Source of the DNA: Saprospiraceae bacterium
Lineage (GTDB): Bacteria; Bacteroidota; Bacteroidia; Chitinophagales; Saprospiraceae
NCBI GenBank assembly: GCA_020848695.1
Contig: JADLHT010000015.1
Span: forward strand, 103,421 to 167,420
DNA length: 64,000 nucleotides
Direction of reading: 5' to 3'
The stretch's first letter is position 1; each line of letters begins with the position of its first letter. Both the position numbers and the translations under genes were made by a program. This document shows positions 35,920 to 44,938 of the stretch, in pieces. The notes under the pieces are model-generated. The model was given only the letters and a program-made list of their open reading frames with translations. It was not told the origin of the DNA and made no database searches.

Positions 35920-35927
35920 CAAAATTA
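35920..35927 (-). promoter_or_regulatory. TAnnTTTG -7 promoter box, leaderless start for the solute-binding protein
   Basis: Read on the minus strand, TAATTTTG matches the -7 consensus and ends 4 nt before the GTG start at 35915, so the start codon would be at or next to the first transcribed base. Confidence 0.5.
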
Positions 35928-35994
35928 ATAAAATCTTGACTGATGAATTAAATCACAAGAACCAAAAATATTCATTTAAATGTTGCTAATAGCT

Positions 35995-36002
35995 TAAATT
36001 TG
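35995..36002 (+). promoter_or_regulatory. TAnnTTTG -7 promoter box for the MBL-fold hydrolase
   Basis: TAAATTTG followed by CC matches the -7 consensus and ends 14 nt before the GTG start of the hydrolase at 36017. It faces away from the -7 box at 35920-35927, making a divergent promoter pair 67 nt apart. Confidence 0.55.
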
Positions 36003-36016
36003 CCCAAATTTTTTAA

Positions 36017-36697
36017 GTGGAAATTCAATTTTTAGGACATTCCTGTTTTTTGATAACAATGAATGATAAAAATTTATTGTTTGATCCCTTTATTAAAGGC
36101 AATCCTAATAATCAAAACATTGATCTGCATTCCATACCGGCGGATTATATTTTACTTACTCATGGACATGGTGATCATACAGGTGATATTTTAGAAATTA
36201 TTCAGAATACGAAAGCTGAAATTATTTCGAATTACGAAATTGTAAACTACTACAATACTCATAATGCAAAAGGTTATGGAATTAATCTCGGTGGACAACT
36301 AAATCTAGGTTTTGCAAATATTAAAATGGTTAGCGCGATACATTCTTCTTCTCTTCCTGACGGAAGTTATGGCGGCAATCCTGGCGGATTTGTAATTTGG
36401 GATAAAGATTACTGCTTTTATGTTTCAGGAGACACAGCTTTGACATTAGATATGAAATTAATTCCCATGACTTGTCCCGCATTAGATTTTGCGATTTTAT
36501 GTATTGGAGATTTGTTTACTATGGGATACAAAGATGCTGCTCTTGCAGCAGATTTTATTCAATGTAAAAATATTATCGCTTGCCACTTTGATACTTTTCC
36601 ACCAATTGTTATCAACAAATCAGAAGTACAATCCTATTTTCAATCAAAAGATTTAAGGATCACAATTCCCAAATCGGGAGAAAAGATTAAAATTTGA
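36017..36697 (+). CDS. Metal-dependent hydrolase, UPF0173 (metallo-beta-lactamase fold)
   Basis: 226-residue MBL-fold protein. The metal-binding motif [12 protein letters not shown] (HxHxDH, about 46-57), [19 protein letters not shown] and the late [10 protein letters not shown] histidine are present; the start [12 protein letters not shown] is typical of the UPF0173 group. Its substrate is unknown. The start codon is GTG. Its stop lies 2 nt before the parA start, so it likely shares a transcript with parA-parB. Confidence 0.85.
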   Translation: MEIQFLGHSCFLITMNDKNLLFDPFIKGNPNNQNIDLHSIPADYILLTHGHGDHTGDILEIIQNTKAEIISNYEIVNYYNTHNAKGYGINLGGQLNLGFANIKMVSAIHSSSLPDGSYGGNPGGFVIWDKDYCFYVSGDTALTLDMKLIPMTCPALDFAILCIGDLFTMGYKDAALAADFIQCKNIIACHFDTFPPIVINKSEVQSYFQSKDLRITIPKSGEKIKI

Positions 36698-36699
36698 AG

Positions 36700-37461
36700 A
36701 TGGGAAAAATAGTTGCAATTGCTAATCAAAAAGGCGGTGTCGGAAAAACAACAACAAGTATCAATCTTGCAGCCTGTCTCGCTATTTTAGAAAAGAAAAC
36801 CCTTCTGGTGGATGCAGACCCTCAGGCCAACAGCACCTCAGGCACAGGCGGAAACGAACAAGATATTCAAATTAGCCTTTATGAATGTCTAATTGATGAT
36901 TCAGATCCACATGAGGCGATTATTCAAACCAGTACGCCTAATTTGTTTTTATTACCATCAACAATTGAACTGGTTGGAGCTGATATAGAATTGGTTAATA
37001 AACCAAATAGGGAGTTTGCCATGAAGAAAGTATTGGATAAGGTAAAAGACGAATATGACTTTATTATAATAGATTGCCTTCCTTCTCTAGGTCTGATAAC
37101 CATCAATGCTCTTGCTGCTGCAGATTCTGTAATTATTCCCGTTCAAACTGAATTATTTGCATTGGAAGGACTTTCAAAAATTCAAAACACCATAGAACTT
37201 GTAAAAAATAATCTAAACTCTAAATTAAAAATAGAAGGAGTTTTACTTTCACTTTATGACAAAAGACTTCGTGTAGCCACAATGGTTGTAAAAGAACTTC
37301 AGGAAGGATTTAATCTGCCTGTTTACAAGACAATCATTCATCGAAATTCTAAAATTGCGGAATCGCCCCTTTTAAAAAAACCGGTTATCTTATATGATGC
37401 AGCAAGTAAAGGCAGTATAAGTTTTTTAAATTTTGCAGATGAATTTATCAGTAAACAGTAA
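36700..37461 (+). CDS. parA: Chromosome-partitioning ATPase ParA (Soj)
   Basis: 253-residue deviant-Walker ATPase that segregates chromosome origins with ParB. The deviant Walker A motif KGGVGKTT is at residues 11-18, Walker A' is in [11 protein letters not shown] and Walker B in [11 protein letters not shown]. The ATG at 36700 is the most likely start; an in-frame TTG two codons upstream is possible. It lies 2 nt after the hydrolase stop and 7 nt before parB. Confidence 0.93.
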   Translation: MGKIVAIANQKGGVGKTTTSINLAACLAILEKKTLLVDADPQANSTSGTGGNEQDIQISLYECLIDDSDPHEAIIQTSTPNLFLLPSTIELVGADIELVNKPNREFAMKKVLDKVKDEYDFIIIDCLPSLGLITINALAAADSVIIPVQTELFALEGLSKIQNTIELVKNNLNSKLKIEGVLLSLYDKRLRVATMVVKELQEGFNLPVYKTIIHRNSKIAESPLLKKPVILYDAASKGSISFLNFADEFISKQ

Positions 37462-37468
37462 AGAAAAC

Positions 37469-38368
37469 ATGAATCACAAGAACGAAATAGGTAAAGGAAT
37501 TAAAGCATTATTAGGTAATATAAAAAAAGAAAATACCTATACAGGCAATGATAATCAAAATATTCATGAGCCTGCTAGCGTACAAAATATCCCTATTGAA
37601 TGGATTCAGCCCAATGCTAATCAACCCAGAAGTCAATTTGATGAAAATGAACTTCTGGAATTGACCAATTCAATTAAGACTCTTGGCATTATCCAACCTA
37701 TAACTATCCGAAAAATTACTGACAAAGAGTATCAGATTATTTCCGGAGAAAGAAGATTTCGGGCGGCAAAACAGGCTGGCTTGGTTGAGGTTCCCAGTTA
37801 CATTAGATTAGCCAATGATCACGAACTACTTGAGATGGCCTTGGTAGAAAACATTCAAAGAGTTGATCTCAATCCTATGGAAATTGCACTTACCTATCAT
37901 AGATTACTCAATGAATTTAATTTAACACATGAAAAACTGTCAGAAAGGGTTGGAAAACAAAGAAGTACCATCAGCAATTATATACGATTACTAAAACTTT
38001 CTCCGGAAATTCAAAATGCTGTTCGAAACAACAATCTTAGCATGGGTCATGCAAGAGTTTTAGCAGGGGTCGAAAATATTTTGTTTCAAAAACAATTGTT
38101 TGACAAGACACTCGGAGAGCAACTTTCAGTTAGAGCGTTAGAACAATTGTCTTTAAATTATTCGACTACAAATTCCAAACTTGAAAACAATTTAAACAAA
38201 AACGACTCTAATGAAAACATGATAAGAACTCTCGAAAATAAACTTTCGGCAACATTAGGAACAAAGGTTCAAATTACAAGAAAAAAAACAGGGGAAGGTC
38301 AAATTATTATACGATTTAAAGATGATAAATCGTTTAATGACGTATTGGATCGCTTTGACATATTATGA
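37469..38368 (+). CDS. parB: Chromosome-partitioning protein ParB
   Basis: 299-residue centromere-binding CTPase. The ParB/Srx domain with ISGERRFRAAKQAG (CTP-binding box), MALVENIQRVDLNPMEIA and the helix-turn-helix KLSERVGKQRSTISNYIRLL are clear. The start MNHKNEIGKGIKALLGN is the usual basic N-terminus that touches ParA; an upstream in-frame ATG lies in the end of parA and is less likely. No parS-like CACGTG palindrome was seen in the window. Confidence 0.92.
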   Translation: MNHKNEIGKGIKALLGNIKKENTYTGNDNQNIHEPASVQNIPIEWIQPNANQPRSQFDENELLELTNSIKTLGIIQPITIRKITDKEYQIISGERRFRAAKQAGLVEVPSYIRLANDHELLEMALVENIQRVDLNPMEIALTYHRLLNEFNLTHEKLSERVGKQRSTISNYIRLLKLSPEIQNAVRNNNLSMGHARVLAGVENILFQKQLFDKTLGEQLSVRALEQLSLNYSTTNSKLENNLNKNDSNENMIRTLENKLSATLGTKVQITRKKTGEGQIIIRFKDDKSFNDVLDRFDIL

Positions 38369-38973
38369 TTCGATTATTCATCTTTACCCTATTTTATCAC
38401 ATCACAATATATGGTCAAAGTATAGACTCGACATCTAAGACTGTTGCTGATTCTACTATTGTACCAGATCAATCGCTAATAACAGATAGTACGATTACGC
38501 AACAAAAGAATCCATCTGTCTTAAAAAATATATTCAAGGGAAAGGCTGGTAAAGCTTTAAGTTATTCATTCATTTGTCCTGGACTGGGTCATATTTATAA
38601 TAAGAAATGGTGGAAACTTCCCATTGTTTATGGAGCATTTGCAGTACCAGTTTATTTTATTGCGTTTAATACGAAAGAATACAAACGATTTGACAAGGCA
38701 TTTAGAATGAGAGTTGATCTAGGTGAAAATTCTAAGGATGAATTTCAAGGGATTTATAATCTCCAACAGATAAACGTTAATCGTAAATACATTGATAAAA
38801 ACCTTCAGAGATCATATTTAGGTCTGGTAGGAGTTTATCTCTTATGTGGTATTGACGCATTTGTTGATCGACATCTGATGGAGTTCGATGTCTCGGAAAA
38901 ACTTAGCCTGCAAATTAGACCGAGTATGAATGAACCACTAGGAGGGATTAAACTAGGATTATGCATTCGATAA
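38365..38973 (+). CDS. DUF5683 membrane protein
   Basis: 202 residues with a signal peptide or N-terminal anchor, a Ser/Thr-rich linker to about 50, and a DUF5683 domain from about 50 (LSYSFICPGLGHIYNKKWWK, then IVYGAFAVPVYFIAF and IDAFVDRHLMEFDVS). Function is unknown. It overlaps parB by 4 nt, a pairing common in Bacteroidota, where it usually precedes dapB and lepB; those are absent here because the operon ends. Confidence 0.82.
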   Translation: MIRLFIFTLFYHITIYGQSIDSTSKTVADSTIVPDQSLITDSTITQQKNPSVLKNIFKGKAGKALSYSFICPGLGHIYNKKWWKLPIVYGAFAVPVYFIAFNTKEYKRFDKAFRMRVDLGENSKDEFQGIYNLQQINVNRKYIDKNLQRSYLGLVGVYLLCGIDAFVDRHLMEFDVSEKLSLQIRPSMNEPLGGIKLGLCIR

Positions 38974-38989
38974 TTAACTTATATTAGAA

Positions 38990-39307
38990 TCACATCCAAC
39001 CTAAGAGCTTCGCAAATTTCATCATCTCCATCTGGTTTGAAATTTTCAACTTGCCTGTAAGAATGGCCATCATTGGATTTAATTCCCCTTTTATAACCTT
39101 CTTAAAGTCCTCTTCTTTTGCCTGAATCTTACAATTGGGTTCTCCAACCAATCCTTCCTCCACTGTCATGTGCCCAAGATTAACCTGAATAGAGACCTGA
39201 CCTCCACCCTCGCCTTCCAAGTCAAAATGAAAAACAGTATTCAATCCTTCCAAAATATGCGGATTAAGTTTCTGTGGTAAATTCATTAAAAATTCTTTGC
39301 TGGACAT
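38990..39307 (-). CDS. SCP2 sterol-binding-domain protein
   Basis: 105-residue single-domain SCP2 protein, expected to bind acyl or other hydrophobic chains (NLPQKLNPHILEGLNTVFHF, VSIQVNLGHMTVEEG, KKVIKGELNPMMAILTGKLKI). I start at the ATG at 39307; a TTG eight codons upstream is open but unlikely. It is alone between DUF5683 and fmt. Confidence 0.85.
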   Translation of the reverse strand: MSSKEFLMNLPQKLNPHILEGLNTVFHFDLEGEGGGQVSIQVNLGHMTVEEGLVGEPNCKIQAKEEDFKKVIKGELNPMMAILTGKLKISNQMEMMKFAKLLGWM

Positions 39308-39356
39308 TTCGATATAAATTTTAACTACCAAAGATAAAACATTCTATGAATACGTA

Positions 39357-39364
39357 TATTTTTG
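39357..39364 (+). promoter_or_regulatory. TAnnTTTG -7 promoter box for fmt
   Basis: TATTTTTG matches the -7 consensus and ends 28 nt before the fmt start codon. Confidence 0.5.
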
Positions 39365-39392
39365 CTTACTTACAAGAAAGCTTTTTAATCTA

Positions 39393-40301
39393 ATGAAAAT
39401 TGTATTTTTTGGAACACCGGCTTTTTCTATTCCTTGTGCTGAAATTCTAAACAAAAATCATCAGTTACTGGCAGTAGTTACAGCAACGGACAAACCAGCA
39501 GGAAGAGGAAATAAAATTACAGAATCAGAAATGAAACTATGGGCAATAAACAATCAAATTGAAGTTTTGCAACCCAACAATTTGAAATCTTTAAAATTTT
39601 ACAACAAATTAAATTCCCTGAAAGCTGATTTATTTGTCGTTGTTGCTTTCAGAATGCTACCGGAATCCGTTTGGAATATGCCTCCATTTGGAACACTTAA
39701 TATTCATGCATCCTTGTTGCCTGATTATCGAGGAGCTGCCCCAATTCAGCGCTCTATCATGGCAGGAGAAAAAATAAGCGGTGTAAGCTGTTTTCGGCTA
39801 AAACATGAGATCGATACTGGCGATATTATAGCTCAGAAAAAAGTTGAAATTCTCGATTCAGACAACGGAGGAAGTTTATATTTAAAATTAAGTATTGAAG
39901 GTGCAAAATTATTGATAGAAAGTATTGAATTGGTTAAAGATCACAATTTTAAGCCAAGACCACAATTAATTAACTCGGCCAAGATTGCTCCAAAGATTCA
40001 ATCTGAAGATCTTCTACTTAATTTTAATCAAACTACTAAACAGGTAATAGATCATATTCGTGCCCTTGCTCCTTATCCTGCAGCAAGAGCACTGTATAAG
40101 AATGAAACTTATAAGATATTTTCGGCAAGTAATTATAATTCCGTTGAAAGCAATAATAACGAAGACTGGTATTTCGATTTTGAGAAACAGGTATTACTCA
40201 TCAAATGTTCCGATGGCTGGATATCTGTTGATACCATTCAAGCACCTTCAAGAAAAAAAATGCAGATCAAAGATTTTTTAAATGGTTTAAAAAACAAATG
40301 A
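39393..40301 (+). CDS. fmt: Methionyl-tRNA formyltransferase
   Basis: Formylates initiator Met-tRNA. 302 residues; MKIVFFGTPAFSIPCAEIL at the start, LNIHASLLPDYRGAAPIQ with the active-site region HASLLP, and the D-x-G-D-I-I motif in HEIDTGDIIAQKKV. The C-terminal tRNA-binding domain is present. The TGA stop lies inside the stem of the following terminator hairpin. Confidence 0.95.
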   Translation: MKIVFFGTPAFSIPCAEILNKNHQLLAVVTATDKPAGRGNKITESEMKLWAINNQIEVLQPNNLKSLKFYNKLNSLKADLFVVVAFRMLPESVWNMPPFGTLNIHASLLPDYRGAAPIQRSIMAGEKISGVSCFRLKHEIDTGDIIAQKKVEILDSDNGGSLYLKLSIEGAKLLIESIELVKDHNFKPRPQLINSAKIAPKIQSEDLLLNFNQTTKQVIDHIRALAPYPAARALYKNETYKIFSASNYNSVESNNNEDWYFDFEKQVLLIKCSDGWISVDTIQAPSRKKMQIKDFLNGLKNK

Positions 40302-40330
40302 CCTTCATGAAATCTTCACGAAGGTCATTT
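40296..40330. terminator. Bidirectional terminator overlapping the fmt stop codon
   Basis: AAATGACCTTC (40296-40306) pairs with GAAGGTCATTT (40320-40330), with a further 4-bp TGAA/TTCA inner stem after one mismatch. The fmt TGA at 40299-40301 lies within the left arm. On the minus strand the stem is followed by GTTTTTT, so it also ends the OmpA-gene transcript. Confidence 0.8.
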
Positions 40331-40360
40331 ATAATAATTTGGATACTTGGGATTTTCTAT

Positions 40361-42379
40361 TTAATAACCAGATTTTTTATCTTTATCCGTTCCATCATCT
40401 GTTTGAATACTCGGAGCTTTTCTAACTCTCTTTTTATGACAATCTCCAGCTTCAGGCCCTTCAGGTCTATTCATTTCCTTATCACCCGGTTCTGCAACTC
40501 TAAACTCAACTCTCCTATTAATAAAATGATTGTTTGGACTTGGACCTAAAGGATTGTCTTCACCTCCGTACATGAGCAAGAATCGATTCCTTGGTAAATT
40601 GTATTTGCTGACCAGATAATCAATTGCCGATTTAGCTCTATTGTATGAAAGTACATTGTTGTAGTTATTATTGGCTCGAATATCTGTGTGTCCCAGTGCG
40701 GTAATAACTAAGTTCGGATGAGTTTTCATAACTGTTGCAACATGATGCAATTGTGTATAATATTGGGATTTAATGCAATACTCATCCAAATTGAAATGGA
40801 TCATCGGCAAAAACCAATTCAATAGGCTACCAAAAGCCCCATTCGGGCCTAATCCCGAACCACCCTTAATGCTATCCGGATGTGGATGAGAAATTCCTAG
40901 TTTTTGGTCGATTAGTTTATTTACGTCATCCTCATTCAACTGTGGCTTAACCGGAATTTGTGCTACCCCTTTATCGTTAACCTGATAACCTGGAGGGGAA
41001 AACGGTTCTTGATCCTTATGGTCAGGAACTCCATCCGTATCACTATCTAAAGTAATACCTCTTGTATCAACTGAAACACCGATCTGTGAATCAGGTTCCT
41101 GATCAATTAAATCGATAACACCATCCTGATCAGAATCCTTAGGATCATAGATAGGTCTTTGTTTCAAATCAGCAAGATCCTGAAAAATAGCATCGAGTGG
41201 ATTTAACCAATATAATGGCTCAGTTCTTTTCTTCAAATTACCAAGATTTATACCCAATCGCAGATGCGTATAATGCGCAACATCATTGTTGTTGGTTTGA
41301 TCCAAATCAGTCCTCCAGTGTATTCCATCCAGATAATCATTATCTGATGTGTAGAGTAAATGTTCTAAGGCTATATTGAATCTCTTATTTATTTTTCTAG
41401 CAATACCAACACCTCCATTAAAGGCTAAGTGAATATTTGTTTTATCGTTAAACCTAAATATTCCTCGTTTCACATAAGATTCGGTTTCATAGGTATTATC
41501 ATAAATATTGTCCAGGTTAGATTTAATTTCTCTTCTTCCTTTTCTAGTATTAAAATCAATTCCGTTAGAAGCATTAAGAAGATTTTGATAAACATTATTT
41601 CCCGGATCTCTCAAATTAAGCATGGTCTTATGGTGATATCCTCCGACACCCACTACCAAGTACCAATTCCACTTATTATTAGGTTTATGAAACAGAATAT
41701 TTCCAATATTTAAAACTCCTTGAACAGAAGCCTGAAACATGGTTGTTTTGTAATTAGCAAACCAAACATTTTGAGGTCCATAACCTCTAAATACATCCCG
41801 ATCAATACCATTGGGTTCGCGATAAGTTTGTTCTGGCAGTAAGCCTGAACTGGATGGTTGTGGATCACATCCATAAGTATATCCATAAAATGCATCAAAG
41901 CGAATGGAATAGACATAGTGGATTGCTCTTCTAACATGAAGTCCATAACCCAGACCAGGAACCAAATGTCGTTGATCTACGTCTCCATCAATCAAGAATA
42001 CTCCAGAATGAGCACCTATTTCCCAAACGTGTTTTGGTTTTGGTGAATATTTAGACTTTCCCGACTTCCACAAGGCCAATTCGCTATTGTCCTTAACAAT
42101 TGCAGTATCCATTGGCTTTGCACTGATAGCTTCATCCGACTTTACTGGTATAGTGTCAATTTTATTATCCGGAAGTTCAAATATCTCAGTAGTGTCTGTC
42201 GAGCCATCAGGATTGGTGGTTACAATAATTGTGTCTTTGTAATCTCTGGATATTTTAAACTGAACTACTGTATCAATAGAGCCATCAGATTTAATAGTAG
42301 AGATTGTATCATTAGTCTGACTCTTTAGATTCAGTGTGGCACTGCAGAATATTAACAGAATGCTAAGTAGCTTTGACAT
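40361..42379 (-). CDS. OmpA-family outer-membrane protein with TSP3 repeats
   Basis: 672 residues: a signal peptide; an Asp/Thr/Ser-rich N-terminal segment (residues about 20-105) with repeats like DGSIDTVV and DGSTDTTE; an outer-membrane barrel of about 120-395; calcium-binding type 3 thrombospondin repeats at about 415-465 (DSDQDGVIDLIDQEPD, DSDTDGVPDHKDQEP); and a C-terminal OmpA peptidoglycan-binding domain at about 545-640 (ALGHTDIRANNNYNNVLSYN, FINRRVEFRV). It is probably a wall-tethered barrel. A TAGCTTTG box lies 39 nt upstream. Downstream is the shared terminator. Confidence 0.88.
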   Translation of the reverse strand: MSKLLSILLIFCSATLNLKSQTNDTISTIKSDGSIDTVVQFKISRDYKDTIIVTTNPDGSTDTTEIFELPDNKIDTIPVKSDEAISAKPMDTAIVKDNSELALWKSGKSKYSPKPKHVWEIGAHSGVFLIDGDVDQRHLVPGLGYGLHVRRAIHYVYSIRFDAFYGYTYGCDPQPSSSGLLPEQTYREPNGIDRDVFRGYGPQNVWFANYKTTMFQASVQGVLNIGNILFHKPNNKWNWYLVVGVGGYHHKTMLNLRDPGNNVYQNLLNASNGIDFNTRKGRREIKSNLDNIYDNTYETESYVKRGIFRFNDKTNIHLAFNGGVGIARKINKRFNIALEHLLYTSDNDYLDGIHWRTDLDQTNNNDVAHYTHLRLGINLGNLKKRTEPLYWLNPLDAIFQDLADLKQRPIYDPKDSDQDGVIDLIDQEPDSQIGVSVDTRGITLDSDTDGVPDHKDQEPFSPPGYQVNDKGVAQIPVKPQLNEDDVNKLIDQKLGISHPHPDSIKGGSGLGPNGAFGSLLNWFLPMIHFNLDEYCIKSQYYTQLHHVATVMKTHPNLVITALGHTDIRANNNYNNVLSYNRAKSAIDYLVSKYNLPRNRFLLMYGGEDNPLGPSPNNHFINRRVEFRVAEPGDKEMNRPEGPEAGDCHKKRVRKAPSIQTDDGTDKDKKSGY

Positions 42380-42418
42380 CTGATATTAATTTAAATGAGT
42401 TAATACAGTATATATTCA

Positions 42419-42426
42419 CAAAGCTA
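42419..42426 (-). promoter_or_regulatory. TAnnTTTG -7 promoter box for the OmpA gene
   Basis: Read on the minus strand, TAGCTTTG matches the -7 consensus and lies 39 nt before the ATG at 42379, leaving a leader of about thirty nucleotides. Confidence 0.5.
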
Positions 42427-42495
42427 TGCAAAAACTTAGCCAATATTAAATTATAATTACATATATTTTATACGTAATTTATATAACTTTGTATT

Positions 42496-43719
42496 TCAAT
42501 TATTTAGATATAAAGATAAAAAATAATTCATTATATTATTCTTTTGATTTTCGGACGACTTAAGCATTTCAATCGTCCTTCTCATGAGATTCGAAACATC
42601 TTCAAATATTGCATTCTCACTGATTTCAATACCATTCTGCATCAGATAAGCAAAGGTTCTAGCCATTCCGCAATTAGCAACAAAATCCGGAATCAAACTG
42701 ATCTTAGAGTCTATAATTTGACTTGTATCACCAAACACAATCATGTTTTCTTTGAATGGGACATTCGCCCCGCAGGAAATACAACTTAGGCCATTATTTA
42801 TCAATTTTTGAAGTGTCTCTAAATCTAATAATCTTGAAGCGGCTGCAGGAACGAAGATGTCAAACTTTTCATTCCAGATCTTTTCTCCGAATTCTTCAAC
42901 CGGAATCATCATAGACGATTGAAGAGCATTCCCATTTTTACTGATATATAAGTCTCTTATTTCATCTACACTTAAACCTTTCTCATACCAGATTACGTTA
43001 TCCTTATCAACAATTCCGGTAATCTTGGCACCTGACTTTGCCAAATAAAACGCTGCAGCCGAAGCAACATTTCCCCAGCCCTGTATGAGCACCTTTTGTT
43101 GATCAAGTTTTTCTTTAAGAATTATTTCATAGTACAAGCGTATTGATTCGCTAACTCCAAAACCAGTAATCATATCAGCAACTGTATAATTGCCTTTAAG
43201 ATCTACACTGTACTTCTCTGAAACTACTTTCAATTTACAACCCTGATCAAGCTGCCGAAGAATAACTTGTTTTTTCTCATCATTATACTGATAATATCCT
43301 TCCAAAACCCCTTCTTGAGGATGAATTATCCCGATTTCCCGGGTCATCGGAAAAACTTCCTTTACCTCATCTACATTAAGATCTCCTCCTGTACCATAAT
43401 AACTTTTCAAAAGCGGTTTAATGGCCTTAAACCATCTTTTTAGCACTTCTGGTTTTCTCGGATCATTAGGATTAAAGTTAATTCCTGACTTAGCACCACC
43501 AATCGATGGTCCGCAAACGGAGAACTTTAATTCCATTACTTTAGCCAAAGAAATGACTTCTTCCTTCGTTAATGAGGGTCTCATTCTGGTTCCACCACCG
43601 GCAGCACCGTTTTTTAAAGAATTAATTACAAGCCAACCCACAGCATCCGTTTCAGAATCATTCCATTCAAAAACGATTTCCGCTGGCTTTTTGAGATATT
43701 TATCAAGTTGATCTAACAT
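42496..43719 (-). CDS. Glu/Leu/Phe/Val dehydrogenase family protein
   Basis: 407-residue NAD(P)-dependent amino-acid dehydrogenase. The substrate lysine motif GGAKSGINFNP and a downstream YGTGGDLNV with a conserved aspartate lie in the first 100 residues; the Rossmann loop VLIQGWGNVASAAAFYLAKSG and IFVPAAASRLLD follow in the C-terminal half. The size and motifs fit the Glu/Leu/Phe/Val family; substrate choice is not resolved. The gene is divergent from the arginase-fold gene, with a separate -7 box for each. Confidence 0.85.
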   Translation of the reverse strand: MLDQLDKYLKKPAEIVFEWNDSETDAVGWLVINSLKNGAAGGGTRMRPSLTKEEVISLAKVMELKFSVCGPSIGGAKSGINFNPNDPRKPEVLKRWFKAIKPLLKSYYGTGGDLNVDEVKEVFPMTREIGIIHPQEGVLEGYYQYNDEKKQVILRQLDQGCKLKVVSEKYSVDLKGNYTVADMITGFGVSESIRLYYEIILKEKLDQQKVLIQGWGNVASAAAFYLAKSGAKITGIVDKDNVIWYEKGLSVDEIRDLYISKNGNALQSSMMIPVEEFGEKIWNEKFDIFVPAAASRLLDLETLQKLINNGLSCISCGANVPFKENMIVFGDTSQIIDSKISLIPDFVANCGMARTFAYLMQNGIEISENAIFEDVSNLMRRTIEMLKSSENQKNNIMNYFLSLYLNN

Positions 43720-43734
43720 TTTTTAAAAAGCGAG

Positions 43735-43742
43735 CAAATGTA
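43735..43742 (-). promoter_or_regulatory. TAnnTTTG -7 promoter box for the Glu/Leu dehydrogenase
   Basis: Read on the minus strand, TACATTTG matches the -7 consensus and ends 15 nt before the ATG at 43719. Confidence 0.55.
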
Positions 43743-43877
43743 TAAGTTTTACTTATTAACTGTTAATAATCGAATACAAAATAAAACAGTTCCTATTAAA
43801 TAAAACAAATACTGGTTAAACAATAAATATAAATACTGATTTATAATTTTTTATACATTAAATTATTTAATAATATA

Positions 43878-43885
43878 TATATTTG
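43878..43885 (+). promoter_or_regulatory. TAnnTTTG -7 promoter box for the arginase-fold gene
   Basis: TATATTTG followed by CA matches the -7 consensus and lies 15 nt before the ATG at 43901. The whole divergent region 43720-43900 is AT-rich and otherwise empty. Confidence 0.6.
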
Positions 43886-43900
43886 CACTAAAGAAATTAA

Positions 43901-44938
43901 ATGACCCACAAATTACTTCCCTATAGCCCTCACAACAAATCAAGCATTGAAAAAATTAAGAATGTTCATTTTTACAATGGACTTGAAATAAATCTACAAA
44001 ATTTTGATGTCGCCATCATCAACAATGATCCGGATACCGGGAAAATTTTAAGAAATGAGTTGTATGATCTTCACATTTCTACCCATTCTCCTCTTGCAAT
44101 AATCGATTTGGGTGATGCATTTGCAATGAATGAAAGCGAGATCACAGATCTGGTTTTTGAAATAATAGAATGCCAATGTTATCCAATATTAATAGGATTC
44201 AATCAGAGTCTATCCATTGCACTTAGTAAGCAATGGCAGACAACATTTAAGCCTCACTGCATAAGTTGGATTATGTCGAAGTATTCACAAGAAATCAATA
44301 CTGCTTTACTCGATAACATATTTTTAAAACAACAATACGCACTTTGTCTGCAAAGACAAATGAATTCTTTAGACTATCGAGACCAGGAAAGTAATTCTGT
44401 TCATTATAGCTTCCTTTCTGAATTCAGAAAATCAATTATTTCAATTGAAAACTTTACACGAAATTCTGAACTTTTCTTTTTTGATCTGCAATCATTACGT
44501 TACAGTGACTTTCCTGCATCCACCAATCCTAGCGGTCTTTTTGCCGAAGAAATGATCGCTTTATCCAAATTAAGTGGGTCTTCAGATAAATCTCTGGTTT
44601 CGATCATTTCCAACTGGCCCCTGAATAATTCCGAATCCGACAAAACAAGTGCAATGCTTGTTTCACAAATGATTTGGTACATTATGGAAGGCTATATTCT
44701 CAAATTAAAAGACAAACAAAACAATTTTAAAAATTTAAAACACTATGTAGTAGAGTTAAAGAGCACCGATATTCATCTTGACTTTTACAAATCTGAACAT
44801 TCAGGAAAGTGGTGGTTCAGAGAGCCAACTATGGACAATGATCTTCAAGGCAAACTTATTCCTTGTACTTATGATGAATATTTAAAAACGGTTCACGAAA
44901 ATTTACCGGACCGGTTAATGCAACTCATCAGTCAATAA
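43901..44938 (+). CDS. Degenerate arginase/formimidoylglutamase-fold protein
   Basis: 345-residue protein that follows the arginase-family layout but seems to lack the manganese ligands. Where the family has GGGH, D-A-H-x-D and D-x-D-x-x-D, this protein reads IGFNQSLS, SWIMSKYS and FFFDLQSLRYSDFP, so the histidine and most aspartates are gone. Bacteroidota carry such a formimidoylglutamase-like gene near gliding genes, and gldJ and murF lie next to it here. A structural or regulatory role is more likely than arginine or formimidoylglutamate hydrolysis. Its end overlaps murF by 24 nt tail to tail. Confidence 0.65.
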   Translation: MTHKLLPYSPHNKSSIEKIKNVHFYNGLEINLQNFDVAIINNDPDTGKILRNELYDLHISTHSPLAIIDLGDAFAMNESEITDLVFEIIECQCYPILIGFNQSLSIALSKQWQTTFKPHCISWIMSKYSQEINTALLDNIFLKQQYALCLQRQMNSLDYRDQESNSVHYSFLSEFRKSIISIENFTRNSELFFFDLQSLRYSDFPASTNPSGLFAEEMIALSKLSGSSDKSLVSIISNWPLNNSESDKTSAMLVSQMIWYIMEGYILKLKDKQNNFKNLKHYVVELKSTDIHLDFYKSEHSGKWWFREPTMDNDLQGKLIPCTYDEYLKTVHENLPDRLMQLISQ

